Assembly: GCA_019925795.1 (NCBI GenBank)
Contig: CM034300.1
Location: 30,863,591-30,927,590, forward strand
Direction of reading: 5' to 3'
DNA length: 64,000 nt
From: Dendrobium chrysotoxum
Taxonomy: Eukaryota > Streptophyta > Magnoliopsida > Asparagales > Orchidaceae
Translations under genes and position numbers: made by a program
The notes under the pieces: model-generated
What the model saw: the letters and a program-made list of their open reading frames with translations, nothing else
The model's database searches: none
Told to the model about the DNA's origin: nothing
Shown: positions 24,693 through 34,570 of the stretch, in pieces
Layout: each line of letters starts with the position of its first letter
How positions within the stretch are numbered: the first letter of the stretch is position 1

Positions 24693-26500
24693 TCAAACGT
24701 CAGTTTTAGGAACCCAAGCAGGTTTGGGTTCCTTCTTATGAAAAGAAGAATGCGATGCATGTGTGCTGTGATGTGAAACAGGCAATTTGGGCCTCCACAC
24801 CCAATGTGTACTATGGTGAACAGTGCGGGTGTGGGAAATGTGTCCTAACATGCCACAGGAAAAACATCTAACACCAGGAAAAGGGTTAACTAATCTACGT
24901 GGGTGATAGTGCCTCTTTCTAGGTTTGTGTGAAACATGCTTTGATGATTTTGAACCAGATTCTATAAAAGGTGGAGGTGCATAAAACTGTGCAAACGTAG
25001 GAGGTGTTTCATGTTTCTCAAAAGTACTAATTTTAACTTTTAAAAATTCATTTTCTTTCTTTAAACTTGCAATTTTAAATTTCAAAGAACCATTGCTACT
25101 CTCCACTTCACATGCCAGATTGTCTAATTCTTTGAAAGCTTTTTCTAAATCAACATGCGTGGTTTTCAGTAAATCATGCTCAATAATTAAATCAGAATAC
25201 TTTTTATTCAGTTCATGAAATTCATCAAGTAAAGACATGTGATTGCAATCAATAGTGGAATAATCCTTAATCAAAACATCATGCTCTTTTTGCAAAGTCA
25301 AATAATCCAATTTCAAGCTAACATAGGTTTTCTTAAGCTTTCTATACGATGCATGAATTTTTTAGATATTTCAAGTAATTGATCGTAAGTAACCTCACAT
25401 ACCTCTTCCTGGTCAGACTGACCAGGATGATCATCAGCCATCAAACAAAGATTTGTTTCCTCCTCTTCAGCTTCAATCTCAGAAGAGTCGGATGCAGAAT
25501 CTGCCCAAAACACCTTCTGAATCTACTTCTTGTCCTTCATGAACTTGTGTTTCTCCTCACCCTTCTCTTTCTTGGGTGAGTTTTAAGTGTAGGATAATCA
25601 ACCTTAATATGTCCAGGCTTCCTGCATTCAAAACAAACATTGTCAGATGAACCCTTAAAATTTTTGTTGGACTTACCCTTGTTCCACTTCTGAAAGTTAT
25701 TGTGTTTCTTCCTTAGAAAGCTTTTGAATTGTCTAGTGATCAAGGCAACATCATCACTATCAGACCTAGAAACACTAGTATCACTCTCGTTGGCCTTCAG
25801 TGCCACTGTTTTCTCCTTCTTCTTCTCACATGCATCAAGCTTTTTGGTTTATCCCTTGCTCGTAAGCATTGAGTGATCCAAGTAAGCTATCAATAGAATT
25901 AGTATTCAAATCATTAGATTCAGTTATTGCAGTTATCTTAGCATCATATAAAGAAGGCAGATATCTAAGAATTTTGTTCACTCTTTCATAGTTTGTAAGT
26001 TTTCTACCTAAGGCATGCAAAGAAGTGATGATTTAAGTGAATATCGTATACATTTCAGAAATGGTTTCAGTAGGTTTCATGCAAAAAATTTCATAGTCTT
26101 GAAGCAAAATGTTTAACCTAGACTGTTTGACTTCACTTGTACCTTTATACATGATGCATAATCCATCCCAAATTTCCTTACCATTTGTACACATAGAGAC
26201 ACGCATGTAATACTCATATTTTAAAGCACAGAAAAAATAATTCAATCATTTGGCAATGAATTATGCTAAGTCACGATCATCAAAAGTCCAATAAGTAAAG
26301 GGCAGTTCAGTTTTAACATTGTTAACCATCCTAAAAGGTGGTTCATATCCATCCTTAACTAGCATCCACATGCGATAATGAATTGATTGTAGAAAAGTGG
26401 ACATGCGAGTTTTCCAAAAATCAAAAGGTATGTTGTTAAACAATGGCGGTCGTGTAATTGAATAACCTTCAGCAGTATTATGATTACCAAAGTTAGCCAT
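24693..26500 (-). pseudogene. gag: Family-A gag, right half, nearly full length but broken
   Basis: Starts MANFGNHNTAEGYSIT at 26500 and ends VPKTDV with TGA at 24693. It contains the gag core (26245-25835), the CCHC knuckle CFECRKPGHIKVDY (last Cys lost, near 25600), an acidic patch and a long coiled coil (25100-25330). The second knuckle, CFSCGMLGHISHTR (last Cys lost), is near 24850. Several stops and frameshifts split it. The complete layout shows what the left half lost. Confidence 0.85.
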
Positions 26501-26541
26501 GAATCAAATTTAAAAGTTTTTAAACTTAAATTTTGAATACC

Positions 26542-26553
26542 GCTTTAATACCA
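26542..26553 (-). other. Primer binding site, right family-A half
   Basis: The minus strand reads TGGTATTAAAGC, two transitions from the initiator tRNA-Met complement. Confidence 0.8.
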
Positions 26554-26555
26554 CT

Positions 26556-28261
26556 TGAAAGTTCTATAGGGATGTTAAGCCCTAATGGACTAGTCCCGAG
26601 GCTAACCAAGAGGGGGGGGGGGTGAATTGGTTATTTAAAAATTCGAGAGCAATAGCAAAAATATTTTCTATGATATGCAGCAGAAACAAGTAAATACTCA
26701 AACGAAAAGATTAAACATAAATTTCACCCAAGTAGATAATCATAGAAAAACTTAATTGCAGAAAGTAATCAGAAAGAATACACCAGAATTTTATAATGGT
26801 TCGGTCAATTTGACCTACATCCACTCCCCGTAGCATCCCCTCCGGGTATTGCACTAACTCAAAGTGTCTCTCCTTTTGCTCCCACAGCAAGGTGGAGAAG
26901 CCTGCACAAAAACCTCCTTTCCACCGACACGGTGAGGCAGAGAACCCAACCTCCTTTTACTTCCTCCTGAAGCAGGAAGAGAACCTCAGACTCCTTTCGC
27001 TTCCTCCTAAAGCAGGCAGAGAACCCCGGACTCCTTTTGCTTCCTCCTGAAGCGGGCAGAGAACCCCGGATCTTCTTGCAAATGATCCTCTCACAAAGAA
27101 CACCAACACGAAGAAAGGCGACGAGCGAAGAAGATGACTCTGATCCTTGCTTGGAGCAACCTTCGTGAACCCCTCACGAACTCCCACTCACAAGATCCTC
27201 TCTCTCTCTCCCAAACTCTCTCTCTCTAGGATTTCTCTGGAAAGGAAAGTAGCAAAAGATTTTTCTTGTTAAAAGATAAAGATCTTTTATAGGAGGGCTC
27301 AAAATTTGCCCTAAATCTCAACTGGTCGGCCTAGATCATCCTGGAAGATCAATAGATCATCCTGTACGATCAGTTCAAAAATAGTTGCTTTAGCCTGGAC
27401 TATCTGGCTCTTCTATATGATCAGTAGAAAAAGTTGTTCATATCGTCCTGTATGATTCTGCAATCGTCCGGGATGATTAGTGTAAATTGAGGAATTTCGT
27501 TCAGAAGACCGCTCTGGTCGTCTAGAGAAACTTATACTGGACGACCCAAAAATGACTTGATCGTCCAGGACGATCAGGATATCATCCTGTACAATTAGTT
27601 CAAAATGTGCCCAAATCATCCTAAGCACCAATCTGGACGTACAGCTGAAACACACTAGATGATCATGTTCGTCCAGGATGATCCTGCGATCGTCCAGGAT
27701 GATATGATCGTATCAATCAAGTATTAATTGCTTTCCTTAATTACCAGACTAATTTAGGCATGATTGTACTAGATCTTCCAAGACGATACACCTATCATCC
27801 GGGACGATCAGACCAAATATCTTTAAAATAAAAACTTGCCTAACTTGATTTGGCGGCTAAGAATTTCTGATTTGAGCATATCATCCCATACGATGCAATG
27901 ATCATCCAGGACAATCTGCTTAATCAGACACACTTAACTTGGCCGTCCTAATTAGGGTTTCTATTTTTACTTGATCATCCAGGACGATGTGACTATCGTC
28001 CAGGACGATCTGAATAAAAACTTGAACAGAAACTCTAATTCACTCAAGCTCTCCCCCGGAGTGTGTGTGTGCAAGGTTACTTAGCTAGGGGATTAGTTAC
28101 ATTAGAATTGACTCAAGAAAAGGAAAATAGTACACTTAGACACACTTGGACCCGATCTTGAGTTGGCTTGAGTTGCTCGTGATCCTTTGTGCCTGAAACG
28201 GGTTAGCCAAGCAAAACACAATAGAAACATGTTTGTCATCATCAAAACTAGATTTGCAACA
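26556..28261 (-). repeat. Family-A LTR, right half of the composite
   Basis: 1706 bp, minus strand TGTTGCAAATCTAG at 28261 to GAACTTTCA at 26556. It has the same organisation as the left copy. The hairpin array (26941-27060) has three units of exactly 40 bp. A run of nine C on the minus strand (plus 26613-26621) lies near the LTR end. Confidence 0.88.
26941..27075 (-). repeat. Tandem hairpin array in the right family-A LTR
   Basis: Three 40-bp units, each with a GCTTC-AGGAG-GAAGC type stem-loop on the minus strand (plus 26960-26973, 26999-27014, 27039-27053), one stem base varying between units. Confidence 0.82.
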
Positions 28262-29199
28262 CATGGGAATCTTGAATTTTTAGGGGTTTTAAAGACCAAT
28301 ACTCAAGCTATGTTATTATTCTTCTTGAAATGTTAGAGAGGTGTTGTTAGATGTTGAAGTTTCTTTGAGAGAAGCTTTTAAGAGAGATTCAGGGTTGATG
28401 GAAGGAAAAGGCAACGTTGATCATGAGAGAGAAGTAGTGTGAGGGGATCACATGGTTGTTCCAAGCTAGCTAAGCGCCTTTGCTCCTCCTTTGGCCTGGT
28501 GAGTCTTGAAGCTTTCTCTTAGAAGAGAGGCTTCAAAGTCAAATCCTTGAGGTTCTTTACCTTCTCTAGGAGGAAGAAAAAGGAGTTGGGTTCTCTGCCT
28601 TCTCCACGAGGGTGAAAAAGGAGCTGAGGTACTCTTCCTTCTCAAGGAGGAAAAAAAATAATAGAGGTTCATTACCGTCACCAGGACAGTGACATAGCTT
28701 CCGGCACTCCACCACATTAGGTTTGGTGGAAGGGATTGTGTAAGGGCTTCTCCGCCTTACTGTGGGGGAAAAAGGAGAGTCACTTTATTTTAGTGCATTA
28801 CTTGGATTGGTGGACTCCAGGGAGTGGATGCAGGTCAAGGTTTACCAAACCGCTATAAAATCTTCTAGTGTGCTTTTTCCTTTTTGCGCTTATTTTCTTT
28901 TTGCAATTTTTACTCTTATCTGCGAGTTGAATTGCTGATTTCAATATTTATGATTAAATGCACTTTGGTTGGATTATGGCTTACAATAAGAAAATTTGTA
29001 TCTATTAAAAGAGCAAAAAATATAATATCTCTTTTAAAATTATTAGTTGCTTCCTCATAATTTCAAGTTATCTACATGGATTTTGTTTAGAAATTATTTT
29101 AGCTTACTACTCTTAATTTTTAAATTACTAATTCACCCTCCCACTCTTGGTGCGCCTTGGGCTAGTTCAACGAGGTCTCATAACCTCCTTGAACTTTCA
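28262..29199 (+). repeat. 3' LTR of element C, right part
   Basis: Resumes at GGGAATCTTGAATTTTTAGG, matching the 5' LTR from about 12015, and ends GAACTTTCA. It carries hairpin units near 28555-28700, including GTCACC-AGGAC-AGTGAC, and CTATAAAAT at 28853-28861. Confidence 0.85.
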
Positions 29200-30234
29200 A
29201 TGAATGTATTTTCTTGGAGGGTATCCTTTGTTTAATTGTTTACTTTTCGTACTCTAGTCAAAGTAGAATGTATATAGGCATAAATGTAAACATAAATGTA
29301 AATATAAAATGTATAGATTATAAAAATAGATTAAGTTGTAATGATATTAAGGATTTAAAGGTGATTTGCATATATGCATTTGTAGATTCTAAAAGGTAAT
29401 GTTCTCTCTTCCTTTTGAGAGAGATTCTCTTTTGGAGTTTTATAAAAGATCTAGGAGCCCAAGAACTAGATGATTAAATAAAGCAATCATATTTAAAGCT
29501 AAATTGTTCATAGAAGTAGAAGTCTATGTTCGTTGTAGAGGAGCATGGCTACCTTACTTTTAGTAGACCCTGGGTTGGACTTACATTGTTTAATATAAAT
29601 AAAATTTCAATTATTTTTACATCACTTTACATATTATACATCATGCAATGAGCTAGTTAGTTACATTTGCATATTGAATAATCTTAATTAAATTCTTAAT
29701 TTAAACCTCCTTAATTCCAGTTAAATAAAAAGCCTCCTATCTTGCAATCATAAGAAGTTAAATGGTGCTTAGGTTATTAACAGGAAGTATCCTCTAGGCT
29801 GACATAAGCATAGATTGTATACATCCCTCAGTATCTCCCCCTCGAGAGGGAGTCATCTAAATTCTAAATAAATCATAAATTCAACTAAATCAAAATATTC
29901 TTCTAAACTGTAAATTTAAATCAGTCTTCAAGTTTTATTCATTCTTATTGGGTGGGATAAGAAAATTAAATCCTTATAAATAAAAAAAATTCTAATCTCC
30001 ACTTTAATCAAGAGTTTTCTCAAAACTTTTCTTGATATGTAATTAACTATACAGAATTGAGACCCAGGTAAAAAAAATAAACCTTGCTTTAGTTTTCTTT
30101 TGTAGAGGAAAAATCTTTGATATTGATTATATCTTATTCCTTTGTTAGTTCTGGTTTCAAAAGAATAGGTGAATGTCACTTTTATCCTTCAAGATTAATT
30201 TAACATTCCGCAAACTATATTTGATTATCATACT
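29200..30234. other. Unassigned DNA between elements C and F
   Basis: AT-rich, no convincing ORF or element signature. It should join to 10993 if element C is removed. Confidence 0.4.
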
Positions 30235-30669
30235 TATTACAATCCTAGATCCCTAGTCTGTGATTTTGATGATGACAAATATTATTGATTGAATTGTGAC
30301 TTTTCTCAGTGAATATTTTAGATATTTCTTTTATCTGTGAGTACTAACATTGTAGGTAAAAAATTTGATGCTCAAGGCTACCAAAAGCTCAAAACTGGAT
30401 ATTAAGTAAACAAAGTATATACTTTTATTTTTCTTTATTTTTTATTTCCTAAGTCTGGCCACTTAAGGGTGCATGCAATTGGGTGACCACGCACATATAC
30501 AAGGGGATTGAGAAATATTTAAAGTTAATTTTTTTATACTAATCATAATGTGTGATTAGTTATAGAAAGAATGGGCCTAACGGCTTATTAAAGAATTAAT
30601 TTTTGTGAACTAATCATACTGTACGATTTGGATCGTATTTTATGATTCATTACAATATGTAAACCGTAG
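30235..30669 (+). repeat. 5' LTR of element F, left part
   Basis: Matches the first 450 bp or so of the C-family LTR: TCCTAGATCCCTAG start, GGCCACTTAAGGGTGCATGC block, and the palindromes ATCATACTGTACGAT and ATCGTATTTTATGAT near 30613-30643. It stops near GTAAACCGTAGC, where LINE1 starts. Confidence 0.8.
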
Positions 30670-31157
30670 CTTTGGTTCAATTTTTGTACTAAACTTAGTC
30701 TTTGGGTGAAGTTTATGACTGATAAGTATTGTGTTAGTAAGCATCCTACTATGTGCTGTTATAATAATGGTGATTCTAGAGTTTGGAAGAGGCTCTGTTC
30801 TATCAAGTGGATTGATGAACCTCATGTTCAATGGGACCTTGGTAGTGCTAACCTCATTTTTTGGCAAGATCAGTGGCTTAATGGTCACTCCATCGACTCT
30901 CTTCTTAATACTTATTCCATTGCTGCTATTAAAGTTAAGTTCCTTATCACTAATGACACTAGGGATTATAATAAACTTCTTGACATTCTTCCTAAGTCTA
31001 TTAATTTTAAAATTTTACATCTTCCCATTAAGACTGATTTTGATGACTTATTACTTATGATCTTTCTCAAAATGGTAAGTTTAAATTAAAGGATGTTTGG
31101 CATGCTTTTAGAGATAAGAATTGTGTCAAGAAAGTTTTTTCTATGATTTGGCATAAA
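30670..31157 (+). pseudogene. LINE1 ORF2 C-terminal part, before element B
   Basis: The reading frame KLSLWVKFMTDKY, then SRVWKRLCSI and NLIFWQDQWLNG, matches the conserved block between RT and the zinc-binding region of plant L1 ORF2 (SLWVKV ... FW.D.WLG). One frameshift lies near 31075. The frame reaches MIWHKS at the insertion site of element B and continues after it at 42416. Confidence 0.8.
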
Positions 31158-31162
31158 AGTAT
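31158..31162. other. Target duplication of element B, left copy
   Basis: AGTAT, identical to 42411-42415. Confidence 0.93.
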
Positions 31163-32194
31163 TGTTGTAGTTTTAGATTTCAAATCTATTTTTGTATATC
31201 ATATAAGTTTTTGATGATACCAAAATACTATTTTGTTGATTATTATTTTCTCCTAACATATATTGGATATATTTGGTCTGTGTTGTGTGTGTAGTAATGT
31301 TTCAGGAAATTCATACTCCAGACTGCTCAAGAATTCAAGACAGATTAGATTAGGGGTTGTTGTAATTGGAGTCTATACTTTTTATTTTTCTTGAGTCTAA
31401 GAAAGTGTGATTGTAATTGGGTAACTGTGCACACACACACTGGAAGAGTGAGAAAAAACTTGCATTTTTTAGACTAATAGTAATATATGATTTTAGGATC
31501 GTACGGGACAATCTATCCTGAGTGTTCCTCCATAACTGATCTGATTGACTCAAGTCTGGAAAAGTTTTCTAAGTTCAGATCATACTGTATGAAATGTATT
31601 CATCCTGGATGCCAATTAGAGTATGAAATCAGGTTCATCGAGTTCGTCCCGTACGAATACAACAAAAATTTGAACTGATCGTACTGTATGATATGGGTTC
31701 GTACAGACACTGATTAGAGTACGAAATGAGGTTCATACATGTTCATATAGACGAAAGTCTTATTTTTTGAACTGATCGTATTGTACTATATGGGTTCGTA
31801 CATATGCCAATCAGAGTATGAAATGGGGTTTGTATAACATCGTTCAATACTTTTTAAACTATTCGTATGTATAAAGTACGATCATACTGTACGAAGTAAG
31901 TCCATCAAATAGAAATTTTCAATTTTTGGATGGTTTTTCTTGTCGTTTGCATATAATGGTCCAAAAAACTGACTACCATTAATCTTCTTACCTTGAAAAT
32001 TCTCTTAAGTGTCCCTTAGGAGTGTGTTTGGGAGAGTGATTTGAGAGAGAAAAAGTGAGAGATCTTGTGAGACGGATTTGTGAGGGGATTCACAAAATTG
32101 CCCATTAGTGAGGATCTCCTACTTGTTCTTCAAAGTTCTTCCCTACTTCCTTGAAGGCTTTTTGAGAGAAGATTTTCAAGAGAAGGTCTTGTTC

Positions 32195-32380
32195 TCTAGC
32201 AACACCAGGAGGGTGTAAAAGGATGGCTTGGTTCTCTGCCATCACCAAGAGGGTGAGGAAGGACAAATTGGTTCTCTGCCTACACCTAGAGAGTGTGAAA
32301 GGATGAAGGAACTCTACCTGCACTAGGAGGGTGTGAAAGGATGAAGACGGTACTCTGCTAACACCAGGAGAGTGTAAAAG
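32195..32380 (+). repeat. Tandem hairpin array in 5' LTR of element B
   Basis: Five units of about 40 bp: ACACC-AGGAG-GGTGT (32202-32216), TCACC-AAGAG-GGTGA (32242-32256), ACACC-TAGAG-AGTGT (32282-32296), CACT-AGGAG-GGTG and ACACC-AGGAG-AGTGT (32361-32375). Spacers read GGTTCTCTGCC or GGTACTCTGC. Confidence 0.85.
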
Positions 32381-32538
32381 GATGAACGGTTCACTATCGC
32401 ACCAAGTTGGTGGAAGAGAGGTTTTGTAAGGGCTTCTCTACCTTATTGTGGGAGCAAAAGGATAATCACTAGTGTTTAGTGTAATACCTGGAGGAGGAGT
32501 CTCCGGGGAGTGGACGTAGGTCTTGTTGGACCAAACCA

Positions 32539-32547
32539 CTATAAAAT
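32539..32547 (+). promoter_or_regulatory. Probable TATA box, element B 5' LTR
   Basis: CTATAAAAT, 240 bp before the LTR end, in the conserved ACCACTATAAAAT context. Confidence 0.55.
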
Positions 32548-32789
32548 TTAGTATGTTCTATTTTTTTTTACTTTTGCCGCTTTTACTTTTCGTAATTTTT
32601 ATTTACTGTGGTTAAAAAGTAATTTTCTTCTGAAAATTAAATTTTTCCTAAATACTAATTTAAATTAAATTTTCTACAAAAGGTTTTTAACTTTCCAGGA
32701 GATTTTTTCTTAAAATTACCAATTTACCCCGCTCTTGGTTAACCGTAGGCAAATTGTAATAGGATTAACAACCTATTCAGACTTTCAAG

Positions 32790-32801
32790 TGGTATCAAAG
32801 C
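32790..32801 (+). other. Primer binding site of element B
   Basis: TGGTATCAAAGC, one transition from the initiator tRNA-Met complement. Confidence 0.88.
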
Positions 32802-32845
32802 CTATTTCGAAAGTTACAGTTTAGATTACTTTTTAAAAAATGATT

Positions 32846-34559
32846 ATGGCTAATTTTTGAAATTGTAACACTCTAGAAGGATATTCTATCACTAGACCAT
32901 TATTTGATAACATCCCTTTCAATTTCTAGAAAACCCATATGTCTACTTTTCTATAATCACTAGACTATCGCATTTGGATTTTAGTTCTGAAGGGTTACGC
33001 TAGTCCTACTAGACTTATTGATGGAATAAGGATTGAAGCACCATTCACTGACTAGATAGTAGAGGAAAAAGACTTAGCTTAGTTAAATACTAAATACTTA
33101 AACAATTTTTTCTATACACTTAAATCTGAGGACAAAATGCATGTTTTAACTTATAAATCTAGAAAAGAAATATGAGATAGACTTTGCATCACTTATGAAG
33201 GAACTAATGAGGTGAAACAATCTAGATTGAATATTCTACTACATGATTATGAACTATTTTGCATGAAACCAAATGAATCAATCATTGATATGTATACTCA
33301 TTTCACACAGATAGTCACCTCATTGCATACTTTAGGTAGGGAATTAATGAATGCTGAAAAAGTTAATAAAATTCTTTGTTGTTTGCCTACTGCTTATGAT
33401 GCAAAGATAACTGCTATAACAGAGTTGAAATACTTAAATATCTATTCTATTGATAATCTTCTGAGATCACTAATTGCTTATGAGCAAGGAGTGACTCAAA
33501 GAAAGATTAATGCAGGTGACAAGAGGAAGGAGAAGAACATAGCTTTGAAAGTGGATAATTCAAAAAGTGATCAGTCACAGCCTGAGAATGAAGAAGATAT
33601 TGCACTTATGATGAGGAAATTCAATAGTTTCCTAAGAATAAAGTAACTTAAATGTTAGCAGTGGAATAAGGGTAAGTTCCATAAAAATGCAAAGGCTTCT
33701 AATAATATAATTTATTGTGAATGCAGGAAGCCTGGACACATCAAACCTAACTGTCTAATTCTCAAAGCTAATCCTAGCAAGGAGAAGGTTGAGGAGAAAA
33801 CCAATGCTAGGAAGGGCAAGAAGCAGTTACAAAAAGCTTTTTGGGTAGATTTAGCATCAGACTCATTAGAATAGCAGCAGAAGAGGAAGTCACAAATTTG
33901 TGCTTGATGGCAAACAATCTTGATTAGTTAGATCAAGATGACGTATGTGACCTATCCTATGAAGATCTATTTGAAGTTTTTGATAAAATTCATATAGCAT
34001 ATAAGAAACTTAAGAAACTACATGCTAACCTTAATCTTGAACTTTTAAATTTATAAAAAGAATATGAAATCCTTAGGAAAGATCACACTAACATTGATAA
34101 CATCCTCATGAGCTTATTGGATGAATTTGAACAAAAAGCATGAATTATTAAAATCATCACACACTAAACTTAAAAATGATTTTAAAATTTTTATGGGTGA
34201 AACTGAATGTTGGGAGATAGATATGAAAATGGATATTTCAATTCTAGAAAATGCAAACTCATATCTAAAAGTTGAATTAAAAGCGATCAAGGAAAATAGA
34301 CGAACTCCCACACTTGAAAAATTTTATGAGTTTAAACATAAGCAAATAAGTTCAAACCCTAGGAAAAGAAATTATAACACACGCAAATTAATAAAACCTT
34401 TTCCTGGAGTGAAATATTTTTCATATGGCATGATAGGGCACATTTCCCACACTTGCATTATTTATAGTAGAACATATTTAGTGTGGAGACCTAAGATGCA
34501 TAATTTACAGCAAATCAAGCATGTATCTGGTTTGTTGGGTTCCTAAGTCTAACATTTGA
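32846..34559 (+). pseudogene. gag: Element B gag, broken
   Basis: Starts MANF with the family N terminus. The longest open piece (33212-33646) holds KQSRLNILLHDYELF and the downstream core. A knuckle, CECRKPGHIKPNC, is near 33717. A coiled coil lies at about 33960-34290, and a second knuckle near 34425 reads FSYGMIGHISHTC, with two cysteine positions lost. The TGA is at 34557. Stops at the N terminus (Trp codons to TAG) are typical G to A decay. Confidence 0.85.
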
Positions 34560-34570
34560 TCATTTAGTAG

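Larger units (their letters stand above)
20970..28261. mobile_element. Inverted composite of two family-A 5' halves
   Basis: The left half (plus) is 5' LTR, primer site and gag, stopping at about 23866. The right half (minus) is 5' LTR, primer site, gag, protease and half of integrase, stopping at the same junction. Both LTR U3 ends face outward. Neither half has RT, RNase H or a 3' LTR. The two LTRs look about 95% alike over their first 200 bp. No matching 5-bp target duplication is seen at the outer ends. Confidence 0.85.
10994..29199 (+). mobile_element. Element C: Sirevirus-type copia element with env-like ORF, interrupted
   Basis: LTRs at 10994-12930 and 20127-20969 plus 28262-29199; gag, pol, palindrome array, env-like ORF and polypurine tract lie between. 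The 3' LTR is opened by the inverted family-A composite (20970-28261). The flanks GCGAA (10989-10993) and ATGAA (29200-29204) fit a 5-bp target duplication differing by two transitions. All coding regions carry many stops. CpG-poor palindromes and LTR divergence suggest an old insertion. Confidence 0.85.
31163..32787 (+). repeat. 5' LTR of element B
   Basis: TGTTGTAGTTTTAG to CAGACTTTCA. The U3 block CTGTGCACACACACACTGG is at 31426-31444. Palindromes include ATCATACTGTATGAA and ATCGTACTGTATGAT (31577-31690). The hairpin array is at 32202-32375, the GGGGAGTGGACGTAGGTC block at 32503-32520 and CTATAAAAT at 32539-32547. Confidence 0.92.

Noticed and set aside
29200..30234. Possible host exon or promoter between elements C and F
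   Set aside because: No splice-like ORF structure, no motif, AT-rich; nothing supports a gene.
30660..30690. TCAATTTT as LINE1 target duplication (also at 46005)
   Set aside because: The left copy is inside the coding frame of the LINE and the match is short and AT-rich; not reliable.
30706..31089. Independent gene of 127 codons
   Set aside because: Continues in frame after element B as the zinc-binding region of a LINE; a fragment of ORF2.
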